A stretch of 64,000 nucleotides of DNA from Candidatus Rifleibacteriota bacterium (GTDB lineage Bacteria; Muiribacteriota; Ozemobacteria; Ozemobacterales; Ozemobacteraceae): the NCBI GenBank assembly GCA_905236675.1, contig CAJOND010000010.1, positions 1 to 64,000 of the forward strand, written 5' to 3'. Shown piece by piece: positions 45,320 through 54,533 of the stretch (positions are counted from its first letter, which is position 1; each line of letters begins with the position of its first letter). A program made the position numbers and the translations under genes. Under the pieces are notes generated by a model, which was given only the letters and a program-made list of their open reading frames with translations, had not been told where the DNA came from and did no database searches.

Positions 45320-45354
45320 ATTACTTTTGTAGAGTTTAACAAAAGCTTTTAAAA

Positions 45355-45966
45355 TTAATTCAAGCTTTGAAGTATCTGGCTGATTACTTCTTCTATGCTG
45401 GCATCTGCAGAAATAACAGGAGCAGTCCTCTTTATGCTTTGAGATATTTCTTTAGGAGAATAACCAAGGTTTTCTAGGGCTTCTCTAACATCAGCTTCAA
45501 ATGGAATATTATTCTTTTCTTCAGTGCTTTCTGATATAGTCGCATTTGAACCTATTCCAAGTTTAGCTATTTTTTCTTTTAATTCTATAACAAGTCTCGA
45601 TGCTAATTTAGGGCCAACACCCTTTAAAGAAGTAAGTCTTGCGACATCTTCTGATAAAATCATTGTCGCAAAAGCTTCTGGTTCTACTGCTGACATTATA
45701 TTAATTGCCATTTTAGGACCTACTTTGTTTACACCAACTAGAATCTTGAATATTTCTCTTTCATCTTCAGTATAAAATCCAAATAACAGTGGGCTGTCCT
45801 CTTGTCTCCAATGTAGATAGGTTAAAAGAGTTACTTCTTTCCCTTTTTCTGGAAGGTTTTTACTTGTTGAAAGAGGAACTAGAAGTTCTATTCCAATTCC
45901 GTGATTATTTACAACTACTCTTAATGGTTCTTTGGTAAATAAGGTTCCGCTAACAAAGTCTATCAT
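45355..45966 (-). CDS. ruvA: Holliday junction helicase subunit RuvA
   Basis: 203 residues. An N-terminal OB fold (MIDFVSGTLF), helix-hairpin-helix pairs (FKILVGVNKVGPKMAINIMS and LKGVGPKLASRLVIELKEKI) and a C-terminal RuvB-binding domain after an acidic linker. It targets RuvB to Holliday junctions. It follows yebC, but a terminator separates them, and neither ruvB nor ruvC is adjacent. Confidence 0.94.
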   Translation of the reverse strand: MIDFVSGTLFTKEPLRVVVNNHGIGIELLVPLSTSKNLPEKGKEVTLLTYLHWRQEDSPLLFGFYTEDEREIFKILVGVNKVGPKMAINIMSAVEPEAFATMILSEDVARLTSLKGVGPKLASRLVIELKEKIAKLGIGSNATISESTEEKNNIPFEADVREALENLGYSPKEISQSIKRTAPVISADASIEEVISQILQSLN

Positions 45967-46000
45967 TTTATTTCACCAGTTATTATTAATATCACAAATA

Positions 46001-46031
46001 AAAAAACGGCTCTTTAAAAGAACCGTTTTTT
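46001..46031 (-). terminator. terminator after yebC
   Basis: The arms at 46001-46015 and 46017-46031 pair better as minus-strand RNA, where the one irregular position becomes G-U instead of C-A. The T-run also suits minus-strand transcripts, so it should end the yebC mRNA before ruvA. Confidence 0.75.
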
Positions 46032-46056
46032 GTTTGCAATAAGTTAACCCAAATAA

Positions 46057-46821
46057 TTATTCAGCTTCCATTGCTTTTTCCATATCTTCATCAGATATTT
46101 CAGCATTGTGGTAAACATCTTGAACGTCATCGTGTTCTTCAAGAGCTTCGACAAGTTTCAAAACTTTGGAAACTGCATCTCCAGTAACAGCTACACTAGT
46201 TTTAGCTACGGACATAATCTTAGAATCTTGAGTCTTAACTCCTTTTTCTTCTAAGGCCTGGCTAACTGTGTAGAAATCGCCAGGAGCACAGAAAATTTCA
46301 AAGCCGTCATCTTGTTCTTTAAAATCATCAGCTCCAACTTCAAGAACCAGTTCCATCATGCTATCTTCTGTCTGAGATGGATTTTCTTCTTTGGGAACAA
46401 AGAAATAACCTTTTGTTTCAAACAAATAGGAAACACAACCGGGAACGCCCATGTTTCCACCAGCTCTACTGAATATTTTATTAACTTCAGCAACTGTGCG
46501 GTTTGTGTTATCTGTAAGACATTTGGCCATAACAGCAACGCCGTTCGCTCCATAGCCTTCATACATAACTTCTTCGTAGTTTACGCCTTCAAGTTCGCCT
46601 GTACCTTTTTTAATTGCACGGTCGATATTGTCTTTCGGCATATTGCAGTCTTTGGCTGCTACTAAAGCTGTTCTTAAACGGGGGTTAGAATCTGGATCAC
46701 CACCGCCTAATTTGGCTGCTATTGTAATTTCTTTGATAACTTTTGTAAATGCACGTCCTCTGATGGCATCTACTTTGGCTTTAACGTGTTTAACCTTGGC
46801 CCACTTATTATGACCTGACAT
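46057..46821 (-). CDS. yebC: YebC/TACO1-family translation or transcription factor
   Basis: 254 residues. It begins MSGHNKWAKVKHVKAKVDAI and has AAKDCNMPKDNIDRAIKKG, YEGYGANGVAVMAKCLTDN and NRTVAEVNKIFSRAGGNMG, the YebC core. Family members help ribosomes translate difficult proline-rich stretches or act as DNA-binding regulators. Ribosome site GGAGGATTTG lies before ATG. The usual neighbour ruvC is absent. Confidence 0.95.
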   Translation of the reverse strand: MSGHNKWAKVKHVKAKVDAIRGRAFTKVIKEITIAAKLGGGDPDSNPRLRTALVAAKDCNMPKDNIDRAIKKGTGELEGVNYEEVMYEGYGANGVAVMAKCLTDNTNRTVAEVNKIFSRAGGNMGVPGCVSYLFETKGYFFVPKEENPSQTEDSMMELVLEVGADDFKEQDDGFEIFCAPGDFYTVSQALEEKGVKTQDSKIMSVAKTSVAVTGDAVSKVLKLVEALEEHDDVQDVYHNAEISDEDMEKAMEAE

Positions 46822-47218
46822 TCAAATCCTCCATAAATCGGAAAGTAGAAATATTATAACCATTGTCTTTCTAACTCGCAACATTTTTTTTAGAGATTGA
46901 CAAAAAATTGCCATAATCACCATCCATTCACCACTTATCACCCATTACTTACTACTAGGCTTTAAGTTTCTTTGTCCTATTCCCTGTATCCTATTCCTTC
47001 AGAATATAGTTTAATATGGTTCGGTTACCCTTTATGACTCGCTCGAACCATCCTATCGCTCGCTTGCGCGATACAATTCTTGGCGATAGCCTTCAAGGGA
47101 AAGCTTTAGAACAGCATAGCATAAAGCTAAAACAATCCTCTCTGCTCTAAGAGGCTTTAGCCTCGACAGCTCTCTGCTCTTTAGCCCAAAGAGACATGGT
47201 CTCGTCCACTCTTCTACT
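46822..47218. other. 397-base intergenic region, low complexity and locally GC-richer
   Basis: No supported gene. 46916-47000 is a degenerate pyrimidine-rich run on the plus strand (repeats like CACCCATTACTTAC). 47018-47170 has small inverted repeats: GGTTCG/CGAACC, a GCTAAA/TTTAGC arm pair with inner CCTCT/AGAGG (about 47129-47164), and an ATCGC/GCGAT patch. Confidence 0.5.
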
Positions 47219-48922
47219 CTATTCTTTCAATCTACTTTTTCTTTCTTTTGCTTCTGATTCTGTTAAAAATCCAAGTCTTTTCATCTGGCTTATGTATTTG
47301 CTAGCTTCTTTTACTCGACCACGTTTTTCATAGAAATCAGCTAAACCTTCAACAACTTTTCTGTTGTCTTTGTATTCTTTTCTAGTAAGCAATATTTGTA
47401 AGGCTAATTCTTTCTGTCTATCGTTGTCACCATTAAAAGCTAAATTCATCAGTTCATCGCTTGCTACCTTAGACTTACCAGGTTTGTCTTCCTTTTTATT
47501 TCCAAATAGATAATAGTTATCTTGCTCTAAGCTAGCTTTTAAATCTTCTTCTACATTTTTCTTTTCGTAATCTGTAACTGCTCCAACTTTAGCATATTTG
47601 CGATACCAAGTTATTGCTTCATCGTAATAACCTCGATTTTTATAGAATTCATAAAGCTTTTTTAATGTTTCTGAGTCTTTTTTGTTAGCATTATAGTATT
47701 CTAGATAAGCGGACTCTAAATCTGCGTCTTTAGTATCAGAGCCACTGACTTTTTCAGACAACTCACGTTCAGCTTTTTCTTTTTCCTCTCTTTGAAGGCT
47801 GTCTATCATTTCTAATTCCTTATATTCGGACCTGCTTTTTAGAATTTTCAACATTTTTTCTGTATTAGCTTTATCATTGTTTTCTTGAAATAATTCAGCA
47901 CATCTGTGTATCCCCTGAATCATATTTTTATCTAATTCATATGCTTTTTGATAGGCTTTAATAGCATTCTTATTATCTTCTAATCTTTCAAAGATTTCTG
48001 CCATTTCATAGAAGCCTTGAGCAGGGTTGGGGTTCTTTTTTATTTCTTTCTTATAAGATGCTATAGCTTCTTCGTATTTCCCTACTTTTGCTAAATTGCG
48101 ACCTATATCATAGCCTATGGCCTTAGTAATAGAAGAATCATTTTTGCCATATTTCCCCGCTAATTCTATATGTTTTGCAGCTTTTTCGTGGTTGCCATTT
48201 TTTTCATAGGCCTTACCCAATAATAAATGAACGTTTGCATCTGTTTCATCGAACAATAATACTTGTTCTAATATTTCGCAGGCACTGCTATAGTTACCTT
48301 GTTCTAGCCATGTTTCCCCAAGTGCTTTTAAAGTTTCTGAATTGTCAGGCTGCAATTCTTTTGCTTTTTTTAAATATTCAGCTGCCTTAGCATAATTTTT
48401 GTTTCTTAGTTCCATAATACCTACTCTGGAAAGAGCATGAGGATTATTAGGTTCTATTGCTAAAGCTGAAACATAATGACTGTCCGCTTCATCTTTTTTG
48501 TTTTTTTCATCTAAAATTTTAGCCATTCTTAGATGTATGTCAGCTGATTTTGGAAAACCAGATAAAGCTATTTGAAAATAATTTAATGCTTGTGTGCTTT
48601 GACCTTCTTCGTTGAGCATTATACCAAGATAATAATAAGACATAAATTCATCTGGAGTGTCTTTTATAATCTTTTTTAAGGTTTTTATTACTTCTTCTCT
48701 ATCTGTTTTATTGCCAACTTTGAATTTGTCCCATATTTTATCGTAAAAAGCTTCTGTTGGATTAATTATTTGTTTTTTTGATTTAGCTTCACTTGTTGTT
48801 TGCTTTTTGCTTTTGTTAGTAGAGCTTTTTTGCTTTTTGGAAACTGCACCTTCTATAGAAACAGCGGATAGACATAATGAAACTATAAGAAATGATAATA
48901 AGAAATACTTTTTGTTTTTCAT
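47219..48922 (-). CDS. secreted TPR protein
   Basis: 567 residues. Signal peptide (about 1-26, LLSFLIVSLCLSAVSIEGA), then a Lys/Ser/Gln stretch and about ten TPR units (such as YYYLGIMLNEEGQSTQALNY). The rest is charged and helical with further TPR-like pairs near the end. Likely a periplasmic scaffold. It stands alone, divergent from the lipoprotein gene at 49093. Confidence 0.75.
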   Translation of the reverse strand: MKNKKYFLLSFLIVSLCLSAVSIEGAVSKKQKSSTNKSKKQTTSEAKSKKQIINPTEAFYDKIWDKFKVGNKTDREEVIKTLKKIIKDTPDEFMSYYYLGIMLNEEGQSTQALNYFQIALSGFPKSADIHLRMAKILDEKNKKDEADSHYVSALAIEPNNPHALSRVGIMELRNKNYAKAAEYLKKAKELQPDNSETLKALGETWLEQGNYSSACEILEQVLLFDETDANVHLLLGKAYEKNGNHEKAAKHIELAGKYGKNDSSITKAIGYDIGRNLAKVGKYEEAIASYKKEIKKNPNPAQGFYEMAEIFERLEDNKNAIKAYQKAYELDKNMIQGIHRCAELFQENNDKANTEKMLKILKSRSEYKELEMIDSLQREEKEKAERELSEKVSGSDTKDADLESAYLEYYNANKKDSETLKKLYEFYKNRGYYDEAITWYRKYAKVGAVTDYEKKNVEEDLKASLEQDNYYLFGNKKEDKPGKSKVASDELMNLAFNGDNDRQKELALQILLTRKEYKDNRKVVEGLADFYEKRGRVKEASKYISQMKRLGFLTESEAKERKSRLKE

Positions 48923-49092
48923 TTTTGAATCGCCCTTAAACTTGTTGGTTTATTTATTATAACAGAGCATAAGTATGAGGCAAAGCTTTATTTGTATTTT
49001 ATAAGCTATTTATAGTGGCTATAGCTCTGTTAAAATCTTTTTTAATAGTTATTTAAATTATGCCGATATTTTTAGTCGAAATGGAGATAATT

Positions 49093-50898
49093 ATGACAGG
49101 TAAAAATATTGGTATCTGGTTGGTTTTATTGTTTTGTGTTAGTTCATGTTTTGTTTTTACAGGCTGTTCTGATGTAGGAGCGAATAAACGGGCTAATCCT
49201 GTAGCTAGCGAAACAGATTCAGAAACGAGTGTTTCTACAGGCTCTTCATCTACAGATACAACCAAATCACCTGAAAACAGTTTGTTGCCTGTCGTAAATA
49301 TTTATGCTTCTCAGAATATTGTTGGAGCTGGAAATGAAATTAATTTGCGAGCTGAAGCTATAGACCCCGCAGGTGCACCAGTTACTCTTACCTGGGATTC
49401 TTCAGAAGGAATACTGGTGAATGTTAGTGGATCAACTGCTGTTTGGCAGGCTCCAGGTCATTCATCTAGTTCTGTAGTAAGTTGTACTGCCACAGATGTA
49501 AGAGGTGGAAAAACTACTGCAAATGTTGAAATCGAGGTAATTGGCAATTCAACTTATAAACTGAATATATTAGCCGATAGACGTTCTTTAAATGCTTCTG
49601 TAAGTGCTGAAAATACTGAAAATACCTATGTTCCTGTTGCTGGTGCCAGAGTAACACTCAAAGCTTTTAATAATGTGGCTGTTTCTGATAAAAATGGTGA
49701 TGTTGTATTCGATGTTACTCAAACAGATACAATAGCAACTTATTCTGATATAGAAGTATCGTTTAAAGAATGGGATATAACTTACAATGCTAAGCTTGTT
49801 TCTGTTTCAGGTTCTGTAGTTAAAGACTATTTAATTTTTTCGCCAGGTTATTCGAATGTTAGTGTGGCCTTAGCTAGTGGTGACTCTTTTGATTTGAAAA
49901 AGGGTATGCTTGAAGTATCAACGACAGAAAAAAATACAGTTGGTGCTCTTGAGCCTTTATCTGAAGTCACAGTAAACTGTTCGGCGGGTCAGAGTATTTC
50001 TAGCAGAGATTCTGGTACTGCTGTCATATCTTGTTCTTCTGTCGGAACAAATACTTCTTTAAATCTTAGAAAAACAGGTTACAGTGATATAGATAATTGT
50101 AAGGTTCCATTAAGTCAGAATTATCTGACTTTAGTTTCTGCAGAAATGACAAGGAACGGTAATTTTCTTGACCATGAAGCTACCATTTCCTGGATAAGTC
50201 CTTATAACTATAAATCAAATGTAGCTGTTATGGATCCTTTTACTATTGGTTTTGGACAAGCTATGGATACAACTTCTGCTTTTGATTCTATTAATTTAAT
50301 GGTTCAAAATAAGAATACCAACGAATTAATTTCAGTAGATGGCGATAAAATAAAAGAGTTGTTTGATATAAAATGGGACAGTAATACTACTGTTTACTTA
50401 TATCCGAAGAATGGTTACAAGGCAAATACTAGATATAGTCTTATTTTAAATAATTGGTCAGCAAAAACTGTTGATGGTAGATTTTTAAAAAATTATGTTG
50501 GAACATATTATGAATTTAAAACAGATGATGATCCTGCTCCACAAATTTTAGCTTTTGAGCCGGTAAATGGAGCTACAAATGTTAACCGAAACGGTCCTTT
50601 TACTATTTATTTTGATCGCAGCATAGATGAAAACTCTTTATATGAAAATACAGAACTAGAAGTTGTTGCTGTAGATTCCGGTTTAAGTATAACTTTAACA
50701 GGCTCTTCTATTAGAACTTTCTTTTCTGTTATCTGGAGAAATGACAATACCGAGTTACAGTTAGTTCCTCGTAGAACTTTATCTCCTAGAACTTCATATC
50801 AGATAAGACTAAAAAAGTGTAGTTTTAAATCATTGTCTGGTAAAGCTATTTCTGGTATAGAAAATTTCTGGACTCAGTTTACTACTGGCGGAATATGA
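49093..50898 (+). CDS. lipoprotein with Ig-like domains
   Basis: 601 residues from ATG 49093, selected because GGAG lies at 49083-49086 and a lipoprotein signal follows (WLVLLFCVSSCFVFTGC, modified Cys near residue 25). After a Ser/Thr-rich tether comes a PKD/Ig-like domain (about 60-145), carboxypeptidase-regulatory-like strands, and two C-terminal Big_5 (SbsA Ig-like) domains: DPFTIGFGQAMD and NGPFTIYFDRSID with TRYSLIL/TSYQIRL strands. Surface-exposed or periplasmic, probably adhesive or structural. Confidence 0.75.
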   Translation: MTGKNIGIWLVLLFCVSSCFVFTGCSDVGANKRANPVASETDSETSVSTGSSSTDTTKSPENSLLPVVNIYASQNIVGAGNEINLRAEAIDPAGAPVTLTWDSSEGILVNVSGSTAVWQAPGHSSSSVVSCTATDVRGGKTTANVEIEVIGNSTYKLNILADRRSLNASVSAENTENTYVPVAGARVTLKAFNNVAVSDKNGDVVFDVTQTDTIATYSDIEVSFKEWDITYNAKLVSVSGSVVKDYLIFSPGYSNVSVALASGDSFDLKKGMLEVSTTEKNTVGALEPLSEVTVNCSAGQSISSRDSGTAVISCSSVGTNTSLNLRKTGYSDIDNCKVPLSQNYLTLVSAEMTRNGNFLDHEATISWISPYNYKSNVAVMDPFTIGFGQAMDTTSAFDSINLMVQNKNTNELISVDGDKIKELFDIKWDSNTTVYLYPKNGYKANTRYSLILNNWSAKTVDGRFLKNYVGTYYEFKTDDDPAPQILAFEPVNGATNVNRNGPFTIYFDRSIDENSLYENTELEVVAVDSGLSITLTGSSIRTFFSVIWRNDNTELQLVPRRTLSPRTSYQIRLKKCSFKSLSGKAISGIENFWTQFTTGGI

Positions 50899-50924
50899 TG
50901 GAAGATGGAAGATTTAAGATTGAA

Positions 50925-50957
50925 GATCCCCTCCTTTGGTAAAAGGTGGGGATTTTT
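50925..50957 (+). terminator. terminator of the lipoprotein gene
   Basis: ATCCCC-T-CCTTT pairs with AAAGG-T-GGGGAT, followed by TTTTT on the plus strand. Confidence 0.85.
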
Positions 50958-50998
50958 AATATTTCCTTTATAATGTACACCGCTAACAAAATAAGATA

Positions 50999-51027
50999 TT
51001 GACAATAAGCAAAGAATGGTGTACTTT
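50999..51027 (+). promoter_or_regulatory. promoter of the rpmH-rnpA cluster
   Basis: TTGACA at 50999-51004, 17 bases, TACTTT at 51022-51027, with AGGAG at 51057-51061 and rpmH starting at 51069. Confidence 0.75.
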
Positions 51028-51068
51028 AGTCTACCTAAATTTAGTATTCTATATACAGGAGATATGTC

Positions 51069-51203
51069 ATGAGTTTTACTTACAATCCTAACAAACGTAA
51101 ACGTGCTAAAACTCACGGTTTTAGAAAAAGAATGTCTACTGTTAGCGGTCGCAATGTATTAAGACGCCGCAGACAGCATGGTCGCAAGAGATTAGCTCTC
51201 TAA
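51069..51203 (+). CDS. rpmH: 50S ribosomal protein L34
   Basis: 44 residues, normal for L34: begins [18 protein letters not shown] and ends GRKRLAL. Very basic. Strong AGGAG site seven bases ahead. It is the first gene of the conserved rpmH-rnpA-yidD-yidC-jag-mnmE order. dnaA, which is often divergent or upstream here, is not in its usual place. Confidence 0.98.
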   Translation: MSFTYNPNKRKRAKTHGFRKRMSTVSGRNVLRRRRQHGRKRLAL

Positions 51204-51210
51204 TAAACCC

Positions 51211-51573
51211 GTGAATAGCACAAGGTGCAGTAGTGTTGTTACACTACGGGCTTATTCCGAATTCAGGCGTGTTTTTTCTACAAAAGCACGCTTCTTTCGG
51301 AATGGACTTTGTTTCTGTTATAGAAGAGCAAAAGGTTTACCATTTCGATTCGGAGTTTCAATTCCCAAACGCTTTGGAAAAGCAGTAGAACGGAATAAGT
51401 TAAGACGTCGCATCAAAGAAATCATAAGACATTCCCAGATTGTTCCAGCTGATTCAGAAGTAGTTTTTTTAGTTAGAAAACTTTGCTCAGATTTTTCTTT
51501 TGAAAGTCTTAGGCAAACTTGTGAATGGGGTTTTTGTAAAATATCACAGACAAAGATTCTTATTGAGGAATAG
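51211..51573 (+). CDS. rnpA: ribonuclease P protein component
   Basis: 120 residues with a GTG start seven bases after rpmH. Conserved YSEFRRVFSTKARFFRNGL, RFGVSIPKRFGKAVERNKLRRRIKEIIR (RNR region) and the C-terminal helix are present. It partners RNase P RNA in 5' maturation of tRNAs such as the operon at 29 kb. No clear ribosome site, so coupling to rpmH is likely. Confidence 0.95.
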   Translation: MNSTRCSSVVTLRAYSEFRRVFSTKARFFRNGLCFCYRRAKGLPFRFGVSIPKRFGKAVERNKLRRRIKEIIRHSQIVPADSEVVFLVRKLCSDFSFESLRQTCEWGFCKISQTKILIEE

Positions 51574-51579
51574 TATTTG

Positions 51580-51816
51580 ATGAGCATTAAAGATATAATA
51601 GAGATTCCTGCAAAAATAGGTTTATTTTTAATACGTATGTATCAGAAGTTTATATCTCCTTTGCTTGGTGATGTTTGCAGGTTTAAACCATCTTGTTCTC
51701 ATTATACTTATGAAGCTATAGAAAAATACGGACTAATTAAAGGTTCTTTGATGGGTGCGTGGCGTATTTGTAGATGTAATCCCTTTAATAAGGGTGGATA
51801 TGATCCTGTAAAATAA
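51580..51816 (+). CDS. yidD: membrane protein insertion efficiency factor YidD
   Basis: 78 residues from ATG 51580, with GAGGAA at 51565-51570; a TTG one codon earlier is possible. The YidD core is complete: [20 protein letters not shown], then [13 protein letters not shown] and [15 protein letters not shown] with the conserved cysteines. It assists YidC-dependent membrane insertion and lies directly before yidC. Confidence 0.95.
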   Translation: MSIKDIIEIPAKIGLFLIRMYQKFISPLLGDVCRFKPSCSHYTYEAIEKYGLIKGSLMGAWRICRCNPFNKGGYDPVK

Positions 51817-51851
51817 GTGATATATTTTGAACCTGGAGAAGGTAGAGCGGA

Positions 51852-53468
51852 ATGAGCATTAATTGCCTTTTAACTAAGAATTATAGTAATGAGATGAGGT
51901 TGGGCAGGCTTGTCTGCTCTTTTATTTTCCTAATCAGTTTGATTTTTTGTTCAAATAGTGTTTTTGCACAAAATGCCGTTGCAGAAATAAAGCCTAGTAT
52001 AAGTGTTAAGTTATTGGACTTGGATGGCGACGGTTTTAATGATGCTGAATTTGAGAATGCCAACATAAAACTGGTTATATCTAGTAAAACTGGTTGTGTA
52101 AGTTTCTATTACTTGAAAGGCGAAAAATACGAAGAAAATATTTATCCGCCTCATATTGAATCCTTGGGTTATTCTTTCGATAAAAATATTAAAAAAGTAT
52201 TTGGCTTCGATAATTCCAATTATTATTTTTCTAATACAAGTTACAAAATTGAAATAGAAAGTCAGAACGATAACGAAGCTGTAATAAAGGCTACTGCCGA
52301 GACTTCCACTGTAGTTGATGAAAATACACCTGATGATAAGTCTATGAGTTTGGTTAGACGTTATATTCTTCCTAACGAAGGTTATAACTTTAAAATAGAT
52401 AATTGCTTAACTAACTTAAAGGAAAAGCTTATTCAGGTAGGAAATAATGAAGGGTCTTTTACTTTTGAATACGGTCCTGGTATTTTTATGGAACCTTATG
52501 GACCAACTACCCTTCTTGCTTTGAAAAGCCAAAATGATTTTGATTCTTATACTAGTGCTGACTCTTTAAATGATAAAGGGAAAAACAATTATGTCGGTAT
52601 AGGAATGAAAGACCAGTATTTTTGTGTAATGATGGAATCTGATCAACCGCTTGGTATCTCTGTTGTAGCTTCGAAAACCGTTTCAGTTGTCGAAAATAGA
52701 AAGCAGATGGATACCAGACTTCTGAAATGTTCACTTCCTAAATTTAACTTAGGAGCAAGAGAAACAAGAAGCTTTGTTTTTAATGTTTATGCTGGTCCGT
52801 TGATTTTAAATGAACTGAAAAAAATAAACAGAACAAAAATAGCAGATTATGGTTGGCTTGTTAAGCAAATGCTTGAAATATTGCGCTTCTTTTATTCGCT
52901 AATTCCAAGTTATGGTATAGCTATTATTTTACTGACTTTATTAGTTCGATTAATTCTTTATCCTTTAACTTTGAAGCAATCAAAAGAAATGGCTAAGATG
53001 CAGAAAATTCAGCCAAAAGTTAAAGCTTTACAAGATAAATACAAAGATGATCCTCAAAGACTTAATGAAGAGGTCATGAAATTATATACAAAGAACAATG
53101 TTAATCCGCTTGGTGGTTGCTTCCCAATGCTTTTACAGCTTCCTATCATTATGGCTTTATTTAATACTTTCAGAAATGCTGTAGAATTGCGAAAAGCTTC
53201 ATTTTTATGGATGAGTGATTTATCGAAAGGTGATCCTTACCTCATTCTGCCTATCGCTATTGCTGCTTTAATGTATTATCAGCAGGGAAAGACGACAGCT
53301 GATCCTCAACAAAAACAGGCAATGGCATTTATGCCTATTATGATGTTATTCATCACCTTTTCGTTACCTTCAGGTCTGCTGGTTTATTGGTTTGCCAGCA
53401 GCGTATTAGGAATATTGCAGCATATACAAGCTAATCGTTACACAGCTAGTTTGAAGGAGGAAATTTAA
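51852..53468 (+). CDS. yidC: membrane protein insertase YidC
   Basis: 538 residues, Gram-negative style. An N-terminal transmembrane segment (about 20-38, SFIFLISLIFCSNSVFA) is followed by a large periplasmic domain (about 45-315), then the conserved five-helix core. The core starts YGIAIILLTLLVRLILYPLT, with the strictly positive groove Arg, and contains MQKIQPKVKALQDKYKDDPQ, GGCFPMLLQLPI and FSLPSGLLVYW. It inserts membrane proteins alone or with Sec. The stop is followed at once by jag. Confidence 0.96.
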   Translation: MSINCLLTKNYSNEMRLGRLVCSFIFLISLIFCSNSVFAQNAVAEIKPSISVKLLDLDGDGFNDAEFENANIKLVISSKTGCVSFYYLKGEKYEENIYPPHIESLGYSFDKNIKKVFGFDNSNYYFSNTSYKIEIESQNDNEAVIKATAETSTVVDENTPDDKSMSLVRRYILPNEGYNFKIDNCLTNLKEKLIQVGNNEGSFTFEYGPGIFMEPYGPTTLLALKSQNDFDSYTSADSLNDKGKNNYVGIGMKDQYFCVMMESDQPLGISVVASKTVSVVENRKQMDTRLLKCSLPKFNLGARETRSFVFNVYAGPLILNELKKINRTKIADYGWLVKQMLEILRFFYSLIPSYGIAIILLTLLVRLILYPLTLKQSKEMAKMQKIQPKVKALQDKYKDDPQRLNEEVMKLYTKNNVNPLGGCFPMLLQLPIIMALFNTFRNAVELRKASFLWMSDLSKGDPYLILPIAIAALMYYQQGKTTADPQQKQAMAFMPIMMLFITFSLPSGLLVYWFASSVLGILQHIQANRYTASLKEEI

Positions 53469-54533
53469 ATGTCTAACACTAGAACCATTGAAATTACTGC
53501 AAAAACAGAAGAAGAAGCTCGACAAATAGCACTTAATGAGCTTAATGAAAACGAAACCATCGTTTGTTCTGAAACCATTTCTGCTCCTGCTAAGGGGTTA
53601 TTTGGATTAGTCGGAAAACAGGAATACAAAGTCAGGTTTTCTATTGGTGAAAAACCTGAAGAAAAAGTTGTTGAACGAGGAGAAAAAATATCTAAAAAAT
53701 CTTTCTCTGATTCAGAAAATTCCGAAGACTTTTCTGAAGATTCCGAAGAACCACATCCACCTGTTAGAAGAGGTCGAAGAGAATGGGGTGGAAGACGTGA
53801 TCGGGGAGAAAGAAGCGAAAGAGGTCCACGTCGCGAAAGAGGTAGAAGAAATTTCAGACGTAATCGAGATGATTACAGAGAAGAAGAAAATGAAGAAGAA
53901 CAGGTAACTATTCCTGAAAGACCTAAAGATCCTGTAACTGATGAAATTAAAAATCATGAAGGCTATGCTCAGATTTTTGAATTAATCAGAGGAATTGCTG
54001 AAAATGTTGGTATTGAAAATATAGAACTTGTTGATTATATGCGTGATGGTGCATGGGTTATAGAAGCTTCTGCAGAAGATGTTTCTCAACTTATTGGCAA
54101 ACGTGGTCATACATTAGACTCTGTTCAATATCTTATGAATATTATTTTCAACAAAGGAAACGATGAAAGTAGAGTTAAAATAGTTCTTGATGCGCAGGGC
54201 TATCGTGAAAAACGTTATCAGAGCTTGATTCATCTAGCTAACAGAATGGCTAGAAAAGCTGTTGCTTCACGCAGACCTATTGAACTTGAACCAATGACTA
54301 CTCTTGATCGCCGTACTATTCATATGGCATTGAAAGACAGAACTGATGTAGAAACCTTTTCAAAAGGAACAGAACCAATGAGACGTGTAGTCATTTCATC
54401 AATGAAAAAGAAAAACATTAACAAGCCGGTTAATGCTGAATGGCAACCTTTAGCAGTTGATGATGATATAGAAACTTCTGAAAAAACAGAAGCTTCAACT
54501 TCAGTTCCAATGTTTATGGAAGAAGATGTCTAA
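53469..54533 (+). CDS. jag: Jag/KhpB RNA-binding protein with an Arg/Gly-rich linker
   Basis: 354 residues, longer than usual. It has a Jag_N domain (1-55, ITAKTEEEARQIALNELN), then a Ser/Asp/Glu stretch and an Arg/Gly-rich linker (about 97-137, RRGRREWGGRRDRGERSERG) absent from most relatives. A KH domain with LIGKRGHTLDSVQYLMN and an R3H domain (RPIELEPMTTLDRRTIHMAL) follow, plus a short acidic tail. The partner KhpA is not in the window. It probably binds RNA; the linker is reminiscent of RGG boxes. It overlaps mnmE by 8 bases. Confidence 0.92.
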   Translation: MSNTRTIEITAKTEEEARQIALNELNENETIVCSETISAPAKGLFGLVGKQEYKVRFSIGEKPEEKVVERGEKISKKSFSDSENSEDFSEDSEEPHPPVRRGRREWGGRRDRGERSERGPRRERGRRNFRRNRDDYREEENEEEQVTIPERPKDPVTDEIKNHEGYAQIFELIRGIAENVGIENIELVDYMRDGAWVIEASAEDVSQLIGKRGHTLDSVQYLMNIIFNKGNDESRVKIVLDAQGYREKRYQSLIHLANRMARKAVASRRPIELEPMTTLDRRTIHMALKDRTDVETFSKGTEPMRRVVISSMKKKNINKPVNAEWQPLAVDDDIETSEKTEASTSVPMFMEEDV

